Of a stretch of DNA of 6,326 nucleotides, positions 1-4,544 are shown one piece after another. The position numbers were made by a program, and so were the translations under genes. This DNA comes from DASSUC01 sp035649895 (GTDB lineage Bacteria > Actinomycetota > Actinomycetes > Mycobacteriales > Micromonosporaceae). Under the pieces are notes generated by a model. The model ran no database searches. It had not been told where the DNA came from and saw only the letters and a program-made list of their open reading frames with translations. The stretch is taken from assembly GCA_035649895.1 (NCBI GenBank), contig DASRIS010000139.1, positions 1-6,326 on the forward strand, in the 5' to 3' direction. The first letter of the stretch is position 1; every line of letters begins with the position of its first letter.

Positions 1-500
1 TGGACAACGCCACAAAGCAGATGACGGTCACCGAGAACGGCCGGGTCGTCAAGACCATCCCGGTCAGCCTGGGCAAGCCGGCCACGCCCTCGTCCAGCGG
101 CACCATGGTCGTGATGGAGAAGGCCCGCAAGACGGTCTTCGACACCATGCAGGACCCGGACCCGCGCAACCGGTACCGCATCGACATCGAGTACGCCCAG
201 CGGCTCACCTGGGGCGGCGAGTTCCTCCACGCCGCTCCCTGGTCAGTCGCTGACCAGGGCCGGCGCAACGTCTCCCACGGCTGCGTCAACATGTCCATGG
301 CCAACGCCGAGTGGCTGTTCAACAAGACAAAGCTCGGTGACCCGGTCGTGGTCAAAGGCACCGAGCGCCGGCTCCAGTACGGCAACGGCTGGATGGACTG
401 GACCATGAGCTGGGAGGAGTACGTCAAGGGCAGCGCGGTCCCGTACGAGCCGGGGGCGAGCGCGGCGTCCGCCGGCCCGAGCCCCAGCCCGAGCGGCTGA
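1..500 (+). CDS. L,D-transpeptidase (YkuD domain), 3' part only
   Basis: This is the C-terminal part of an L,D-transpeptidase, an exported enzyme that makes 3-3 (mDAP-mDAP) cross-links in peptidoglycan using an active-site cysteine. The open frame enters from the left edge (first whole codon at 3), so the N-terminus, any signal peptide or lipobox and the usual Ig-like domains lie outside. Counting from the Met codon at 21, the YkuD catalytic signature is present: His70 in FLHAAPWS, then SHGCVNMS with His86, Gly87, catalytic Cys88 (TGC at 282-284) and Asn90. It is followed by the C-terminal Trp-rich subdomain (WMDWTMSWEEY) typical of actinobacterial LdtMt2-like enzymes. The last ~16 residues are a Ser/Pro/Ala/Gly-rich tail. 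The Met at 21 is an internal residue, because the frame is open upstream and reads plausible YkuD sequence (DNATKQ). Family assignment is firm; the paralog cannot be named. Confidence 0.95.
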   Translation, partial: DNATKQMTVTENGRVVKTIPVSLGKPATPSSSGTMVVMEKARKTVFDTMQDPDPRNRYRIDIEYAQRLTWGGEFLHAAPWSVADQGRRNVSHGCVNMSMANAEWLFNKTKLGDPVVVKGTERRLQYGNGWMDWTMSWEEYVKGSAVPYEPGASAASAGPSPSPSG

Positions 501-603
501 CCGACCGGTATCCGGCCGCCGCCCGGCGTCAAAGCTGGCGGGCTGGCGGGAGAGAGACCGGCAAGGTGCAGGGCCTGTTGCCCTAGCCAGCCCCTACCTA
601 TGC

Positions 604-633
604 CTCAGGCCCGGTCCATGGACCGGGCCTGAG
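604..633. terminator. Perfect 30-bp palindrome, probable bidirectional terminator
   Basis: Each half is CTCAGGCCCGGTCCA and its exact reverse complement, centred between 618 and 619, so RNA from either strand can fold a long GC-rich stem with a tight loop around CCATGG. It lies 104 nt downstream of the rightward L,D-transpeptidase stop and 27 nt past the 3' end of the leftward tRNA-His, so it can serve both. There is no clear U-tract, which is common for actinobacterial terminators. The structure is seen directly; the terminator role is inferred. Confidence 0.75.
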
Positions 634-636
634 CAG

Positions 637-652
637 CGGAGACAATGCTCCG
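637..652 (-). other. Small stem-loop in the tRNA-His 3' trailer
   Basis: CGGAG (637-641) pairs with CTCCG (648-652) around a 6-nt loop. It lies between the tRNA-His 3' end and the large palindrome, so it would sit in the tRNA precursor trailer and could stall or guide exonucleolytic trimming. The stem is only 5 bp and may be chance. Confidence 0.3.
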
Positions 653-659
653 TCGACCG

Positions 660-733
660 GGTGACTGAGGGGACTCGAACCCCCGACACCTGGGACCACA
701 ACCCAGTGCTCTACCAGCTGAGCTACAGCCACC
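660..733 (-). tRNA. tRNA-His (anticodon GUG)
   Basis: On the minus strand this folds as a complete cloverleaf. The acceptor stem is GTGGCTG with CAGTCAC (one G-U pair). The anticodon stem CTGGG/CCCAG encloses loop TTGTGGT with anticodon GTG, and the T-arm contains GGTTCGAGTCC. The base before the acceptor stem (733) is G and the discriminator base (660) is C, giving the extra G-1:C73 pair that is the histidine identity element in bacteria. The 3' CCA is not encoded (C73 is followed by CGG) and must be added by CCA-adding enzyme. Some tools would report 660-732, omitting G-1. The orn gene lies upstream on the same strand. Confidence 0.96.
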
Positions 734-750
734 ATGCGTTGCGCCGCCCA

Positions 751-756
751 ATGATA
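751..756 (-). promoter_or_regulatory. Probable -10 box for tRNA-His
   Basis: On the minus strand TATCAT is one mismatch from consensus TATAAT. A start about 7 nt downstream gives a ~10-nt 5' leader before G-1 of the tRNA. I find no good -35 at standard spacing, so the call rests on the -10 box and its position. The tRNA could also be co-transcribed with orn, whose stop is 63 bp upstream. Confidence 0.5.
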
Positions 757-795
757 GCCACACCCGGCCCCGGTGCGTCGAGCAATACCGCCGTG

Positions 796-1395
796 TCACA
801 CCGGACCCAGCCGGGCGGCGATCGCCTTCGCCTCCTCGACGTCCGGCCCGGGCGGGGGTACGAAGACCGTGCGCCGGTAGTACTCCAGCTCGCGGACGCT
901 CTCCCGGATGTCGGCCAGGGCCCGGTGGGTGAGGCCCTTGGCCGGCTGGCCGAAGTAGACCCGCGGGAACCAGCGCCGGCACAGCTCCTTGACGGAGGAG
1001 ACATCGATCATCCGGTAGTGCAGGTGCGCGTCCAGGCGCGGCATGTCCCGGGCCAGGAAGCCGCGGTCGGTGGCGATCGAGTTGCCGCACAGCGGCGCGC
1101 TGCGGGGCTCGGGCACGTGCGCCGTCACGTACTCCATGACCATGTCCTCGGCCTGCGCCAGGCTCACTGCGGAGGCCCGGGCCGCCTCGGTGAGCCCGGA
1201 GCGCGCGTGCATGTCGCGCACGACCTCGATCATCGAGTCCAGGATGGTGTCGTCGGCGTGGATGACGGCATCGACGCCGTCGCCCAGCACCTCCAGGTCT
1301 GGGGTGGTGACCAGCGCCGCCACCTCGATCAGCGCGTCCTTGCCGAGGTCCAGCCCGGTCATCTCGCAGTCGACCCAGACGAGCAGCTCAGACAC
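796..1395 (-). CDS. orn: Oligoribonuclease (DEDDh 3'-5' exoribonuclease)
   Basis: Orn is the cytoplasmic nuclease that degrades the last 2-5 nt RNA fragments (nanoRNAs) to mononucleotides, including pGpG from c-di-GMP turnover. All DEDDh ligands are visible. Numbered from an upstream TTG codon at 1410 they are Asp14 and Glu16 (VDCEMTGLDL), Asp115 (SIATDRGF), His162 and Asp167 (THRALADI). These sit at nearly the same spacing as in E. coli Orn. Start choice: the frame is open to TTG 1410 (204 aa), but GTG at 1395 gives MSELLVWVDCEMTG, matching the short N-terminus normal for the family, and has GGTGG 5-9 nt upstream. I therefore prefer 1395 (199 aa). The short C-terminal tail is variable in the family. 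tRNA-His follows downstream on the same strand, and the GT87 gene starts divergently 57 bp away. Confidence 0.95.
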   Translation of the reverse strand: MSELLVWVDCEMTGLDLGKDALIEVAALVTTPDLEVLGDGVDAVIHADDTILDSMIEVVRDMHARSGLTEAARASAVSLAQAEDMVMEYVTAHVPEPRSAPLCGNSIATDRGFLARDMPRLDAHLHYRMIDVSSVKELCRRWFPRVYFGQPAKGLTHRALADIRESVRELEYYRRTVFVPPPGPDVEEAKAIAARLGPV

Positions 1396-1424
1396 GGGGA
1401 CCACCGACAAGGTTCATACAGCAC

Positions 1425-1430
1425 AGCTTA
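1425..1430 (-). promoter_or_regulatory. Possible -10 box for orn
   Basis: On the minus strand TAAGCT fits the actinobacterial TAnnnT pattern. Transcription from about 1418 would give a ~23-nt leader containing the GGTGG ribosome site before GTG 1395. TATGAA at 1418-1413 is an alternative. No clear -35 is visible, and the assignment is weak because the divergent spacer is so short. Confidence 0.3.
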
Positions 1431-1440
1431 GGGGGGCCGG

Positions 1441-1446
1441 TAGGGT
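1441..1446 (+). promoter_or_regulatory. -10 box TAGGGT, likely leaderless promoter of the GT87 gene
   Basis: TAGGGT matches the TAnnnT -10 consensus common in actinomycetes. It ends exactly 6 nt before GTG 1453, so the transcription start would fall on, or next to, the start codon: the leaderless-mRNA arrangement. No strong Shine-Dalgarno sits between box and start, consistent with this. A convincing -35 is not seen. Confidence 0.5.
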
Positions 1447-1452
1447 CGGCTG

Positions 1453-2832
1453 GTGTCCAGCCCGCCCACCGGCCCTCGTGCGCAGATCCTGCCCCGTACC
1501 CTGCTCCGTGCGGCGGTGGTGACCGCCCTCGTCGTGGCCGTGGCAGCCGCGCTGGACTGGTACGGCAACCGGCACCAGTACTTTGACCTGAAGATCTACG
1601 TCAGCGCGATGCGGTGGTGGGCGCAGGGACACCCGCTCTACGACTACGCCCAGGCCGACCCGGTGCAGGGTGACCTCTACTTCACCTACCCGCCGTTCGC
1701 GGCGCTGCTGCTGTGGCCGTTCGGCCAGGTCCCGCTGGACGCGACGATCGCTGTCTTCACCTGGGGCACGGTGGCGGCGCTCGCGGTCACCACGTACTGG
1801 CTGGTGGCGCCGGTCGCCGACCGCCGGGGCCTACCCCGCTGGTACGCGGCCGGCCTGGCGCTGCCGCTCGCCTTCCTCATCGAGCCGACCCGCGAGACGA
1901 TCACGTTCGGACAGCTCAACCTGCTGCTGGTCGTACTTGTCCTCGGTGACCTGCTCTTCGCCGTACCCCGCAGGTGGCGGCTGGCCGGTGCGGGCATCGG
2001 GCTGGCCACGGCGATCAAGCTGGTTCCCGGCATCTTCATCGTCTATCTCCTGGTGACGCGGCGGTGGCGGGCAGCGGTGGTGGCCTGCGCGGCGGCGGCC
2101 ACGGCCACCCTGCTCGCGGCCGTGGTGGCCCCGCGGGAGTCGTGGCAGTTCTGGACGGAGTCGCTGCGCTCGACGGCCCGGGTGGGGCGGACCGACTACA
2201 CCGGCAACCAGTCGCTGCTCGGGCTACTGGGCCGGCTGGCCGCGCCGGCGGAGCCGGACCGGCTGGTGTGGCTGGTGCTGGTGGGTGTGGTGGTCGCGGT
2301 GGGGCTGTGGCGGGCGGCCCGGGCCGCCGCGGCCGGCGACGAGGTCGCCGGGCTGGCCATCGCTGGGCTGGTCGGCTCGCTGGTGAGCCCGATCACCTGG
2401 CCGCACCACATCTACTGGTTCATCCCGGCGTTCGTCGTGATGGCCGACGCCGCGCTGCGGGACCCGCCCGGCACGCCGCCGGACCCAGCCGCTCGGGCCG
2501 CCGCATCCGGGCGCCTTCGGCGGGGCGCCCTGCTCGCGCTGCTGGCCGCGGGGTACGCGGTCTGTGCGTACGGGGTGGTGTCCTTTGTGATCTGGGATGT
2601 GCGCCCGGTGCCCACCGACTCGGTGGGCGAGTTCTTGATGCGTAATGCGCTCGTGCTGCTCTGCCTGGTGCTTGTCGCGGCCGTGCCGATCCGGCGCGCT
2701 GTGACGGGCGTGGCGGGCTACCGGACGGTCACGGCCGCGGTGACCGACGCCTCGCCGAGCTCGGGGGTGCGCAGTGTGATCTCGATTGACCACTCCCCGG
2801 CGGCAGGCAGGGTCGCCTCGCCGAAGGCGTGA
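1453..2832 (+). CDS. GT87-family polytopic membrane mannosyltransferase (DUF2029)
   Basis: This 459-aa multi-spanning protein is of the GT-C fold GT87 family. Characterised members (mycobacterial PimE, Rv2181) add alpha-(1,2)-mannose from polyprenyl-phosphate mannose to PI-mannosides and lipomannan on the outer face of the membrane. Evidence: an N-terminal membrane helix (~18-35) is followed by the acidic loop motif with Asp45 (YFDLKIY), equivalent to the catalytic Asp of PimE. FTYPPFAALL (~77-86), TFGQLNLLL (~151-159), GLATAIKLVPG (~183-193), GNQSLLG (251-257) and SPITWPHHIYW (312-322) follow. Roughly ten hydrophobic segments end in a last helix at ~397-411. GTG 1453 is chosen because the frame begins close to the divergent orn start and a TAGGGT box lies 6 nt upstream. 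The final 38 residues are encoded antisense to the 3' end of the copper gene and look unlike a conserved domain. The exact acceptor is unknown. Confidence 0.85.
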   Translation: MSSPPTGPRAQILPRTLLRAAVVTALVVAVAAALDWYGNRHQYFDLKIYVSAMRWWAQGHPLYDYAQADPVQGDLYFTYPPFAALLLWPFGQVPLDATIAVFTWGTVAALAVTTYWLVAPVADRRGLPRWYAAGLALPLAFLIEPTRETITFGQLNLLLVVLVLGDLLFAVPRRWRLAGAGIGLATAIKLVPGIFIVYLLVTRRWRAAVVACAAAATATLLAAVVAPRESWQFWTESLRSTARVGRTDYTGNQSLLGLLGRLAAPAEPDRLVWLVLVGVVVAVGLWRAARAAAAGDEVAGLAIAGLVGSLVSPITWPHHIYWFIPAFVVMADAALRDPPGTPPDPAARAAASGRLRRGALLALLAAGYAVCAYGVVSFVIWDVRPVPTDSVGEFLMRNALVLLCLVLVAAVPIRRAVTGVAGYRTVTAAVTDASPSSGVRSVISIDHSPAAGRVASPKA

Positions 2833-4352
2833 CTGTCGGTGACGGGCTGCAGCGTGATGTCGAACGGCGTGACGTTGCGCTGCGACCGCATCGTCGCGCT
2901 CGCGGCCCACGCGGCGACCGGCAGCGGCCTGCCGTCTGGCCGGTACGCGTACAGGTGCATGGTGTTGGCGCCCACCTGGGCCGGGTCGATCTGCACCTGC
3001 AGCGAGTACCGGTTGGTGGTCACGGTCGTGGCGTATCCGGCCGGCTGCTCGGCCTCGGCGGTACGCCCCGGCGTGGTCTGCACCAGCACCACCGCCACCG
3101 CGAGCACCGTGGCGGTGATGGCCAGCTCCACGCCGGCCGCCCGGCGCACCGCACCGGGGCGTGCTGCGGCGACCTCGTGGCGGACCAGGCGCCGGGAGTA
3201 CGTCGCCGCCCCTAGCGCCGCCGCGAAGAGCCCGAGCTTGACCAGCACCAGGCGGCCGTACCCGGTGCTCACCAGCGCGTCCGGCGTGCCGATCTCAACC
3301 AGCGCCTGAAGGACGCCGCTGAGCAGGAGCGTGGCGACCGCCAGCGTGGCCCACCGGTCCCAGACCGGCAGGATCGCCGCCAGCTCCCGCTGGTCCGCCT
3401 GGCGCAGCAGGAAGGTGACGAGCATCACCAGCCCGCCGAGCCAGGCCGCCATGCTGGCCAGGTGCGCGGCGTCCGCTGTGACGGAGATCCCAGGCATCGG
3501 CGAGCCGGCCGGGTGCCCGGAGGCCGGCCAGGTGGTGAGCCCGACGACCCCGAGAACCGCCAGCAGCAGCCGGTGGCCGGCTCGGGCCTGGCCGGCGAGC
3601 ACGGGACGCAGCAACAGGGCCACCGCGACGAGCACGCCGAGGCGGGTCAGGTGCGCGGTGCCGAACGGGGAGCCCAGCACGTCGCGCAGGTCTGCCGCGG
3701 TGACGCCGGCCAGCGACGAGCCGGTCGTGTACGGCGCCTGGAGCACCAGGCCGGTCAGCGTGCTGGCGGCGACCAGCCCCAGCCCGGTCCAGCCGAGCCG
3801 GGCGGGCCCAGTGCGCGGCAGCCGGTGCGGCCACAGCGCCGCCAGCACCAGCGCCGCGCCGACGAGGAGCAGCAGGCCGGCGTACCCGAGGTACCTGACG
3901 GCGGCGATGGCGGCGCGGACCGCGGGGTCGGTCGCCTGCTCCTCGGGCAGCGCCGGCGGCGTGGTCGACGGGGCGCCCACCGAGTAGGTGAAGGAGCCGC
4001 TGACCGGGTGGCTGTCCGCCGCGATGACCCGGTAGCTGACCAGGTACGTGCCCTGCGGGCCGTCCGGGCGCAGCGGCACGGTGACCTGCCGTTCGCTGAC
4101 CGTCGCCTCGGCGCGGGTCGCTGGCTGGCCGTCCGGCCCCACCACCCGCACCTTTCCGGGCGCTGGCCGCACCGGCTCGCTGAACGCCAGCACGACCTCG
4201 GTCGGGGCGGTCGGCGCCACGGAGCCCGCAGCCGGCGTGGACCGTACCAGGACCGGGTGTGCCGACGCGGCGGTGGCGGGCACCACGCAGAGCAGGCCCG
4301 CGAGCGCTGTGGCGCCGGCGGCGAGCAGGAGCCGCCCGGGGGTGGAGGTCAT
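2718..4352 (-). CDS. Copper resistance fusion protein: CopC - CopD - YtkA-like domain
   Basis: This 544-aa exported membrane protein is likely to bind Cu(II) outside the cell and handle or import it across the membrane. ATG 4352 gives a good signal peptide (LLLAAGATALAGLL...) with an ASA-His cleavage site. Mature residue 1 would be His32, which with Asp113 and His115 (AADSHPVSG) forms the CopC Cu(II) site. The CopC part has no Met, so the Cu(I) site is absent. CopC (~32-128) is followed by a linker and about eight membrane helices of the CopD family (~147-425), including HLASMAAWLGGL (His297 onward). The extracytoplasmic C-terminal ~100 residues (~445-544) resemble the YtkA-like beta domain. 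A longer frame (to 4529) runs Pro/Arg-rich through tandem repeats and a terminator, so it is rejected as the start; ATG 4376 is a weaker alternative. No copper chaperone, CsoR or YcnI gene adjoins. It overlaps GT87 convergently. Confidence 0.9.
   Translation of the reverse strand: MTSTPGRLLLAAGATALAGLLCVVPATAASAHPVLVRSTPAAGSVAPTAPTEVVLAFSEPVRPAPGKVRVVGPDGQPATRAEATVSERQVTVPLRPDGPQGTYLVSYRVIAADSHPVSGSFTYSVGAPSTTPPALPEEQATDPAVRAAIAAVRYLGYAGLLLLVGAALVLAALWPHRLPRTGPARLGWTGLGLVAASTLTGLVLQAPYTTGSSLAGVTAADLRDVLGSPFGTAHLTRLGVLVAVALLLRPVLAGQARAGHRLLLAVLGVVGLTTWPASGHPAGSPMPGISVTADAAHLASMAAWLGGLVMLVTFLLRQADQRELAAILPVWDRWATLAVATLLLSGVLQALVEIGTPDALVSTGYGRLVLVKLGLFAAALGAATYSRRLVRHEVAAARPGAVRRAAGVELAITATVLAVAVVLVQTTPGRTAEAEQPAGYATTVTTNRYSLQVQIDPAQVGANTMHLYAYRPDGRPLPVAAWAASATMRSQRNVTPFDITLQPVTDSHAFGEATLPAAGEWSIEITLRTPELGEASVTAAVTVR
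2726..2746. other. Inverted repeat inside the convergent coding overlap
   Basis: CGGTCAC (2726-2732) pairs perfectly with GTGACCG (2740-2746) around a 7-nt loop. It lies within the last codons of both the copper gene and GT87, with no separate intergenic terminator between the convergent genes. It could act as a two-way terminator, or simply reflect the repetitive Val-Thr codons of the copper gene (SVTAAVTVR). Confidence 0.3.
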
Positions 4353-4395
4353 GGGGACATCGTGGCGCCCGCGCATCTCGCCGCGGCGACCGGCA

Positions 4396-4505
4396 CCGGT
4401 AGATGGGGGAGTGCGGGGGTCCGGCCGGTAGGCAGGGGGAGTGCGGGGGCCCGGCCGGTAGGCAGGGGGGTGCGCGGCCCGACCGGTAGGTAGCGGGCGT
4501 GGGGG
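4396..4505. repeat. Imperfect 28-30 bp tandem repeats (about 4 copies) upstream of the copper gene
   Basis: Units begin with CCGGTAG at 4396, 4425, 4455 and 4483 (lengths 29, 30 and 28, then a partial last copy). The core is CCGGTAGGCAGGGGG followed by a G-rich half (GTGCGGGGG). Copies two and three are the most alike. The last copy runs directly into the left arm of the terminator hairpin, whose arm resembles the repeat's G-rich half. The array sits 44-153 bp upstream of the chosen copCD start, so it occupies the promoter or 5' leader. In one frame it reads as Pro/Arg-rich decapeptide repeats, but no gene start or domain supports translation. A role as a regulator-binding array is possible but unproven. 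Confidence 0.75.
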
Positions 4506-4527
4506 CCGGTCTGGCCGGCCCCCACGC
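4497..4527 (-). terminator. 13-bp GC-rich hairpin, terminator of the sulfatase gene
   Basis: GCGTGGGGGCCGG (4497-4509) pairs perfectly with CCGGCCCCCACGC (4515-4527) around the 5-nt loop TCTGG. On the minus strand it begins 18 nt after the sulfatase stop codon, the usual place for a factor-independent terminator. There is no U-tract, as is common in actinomycetes. It should insulate the copper gene from sulfatase transcription. Confidence 0.8.
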
Positions 4528-4544
4528 ATGGTCGGCAGGTCTGG

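Noticed and set aside
570..584. AGGGC/GCCCT small hairpin after the L,D-transpeptidase
   Set aside because: Only 5 bp, and overshadowed by the perfect 30-bp palindrome just downstream.
660..733. Integration (att) site in tRNA-His
   Set aside because: No integrase, no duplicated tRNA 3' end and no mobile genes are visible in the window.
605..1090. 161-codon leftward open frame through the tRNA
   Set aside because: It runs through tRNA-His and an alternate frame of orn; no domain or plausible start.
661..1431. 256-codon rightward open frame across tRNA-His and orn
   Set aside because: It covers a perfect tRNA and the antisense of orn; composition is shadow-like.
3462..4493. 343-codon rightward open frame opposite the copper gene
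   Set aside because: Arg/Gly/Gln-rich low-complexity translation, antisense to clear CopC and CopD sequence.
4396..4505. CRISPR array
   Set aside because: The units are contiguous, with no unique spacers between copies and no cas gene nearby.
4353..4529. N-terminal extension of the copper protein
   Set aside because: The extra 59 residues are Pro/Arg repeats encoded by the tandem array and half of the terminator, and would place the signal peptide internally.
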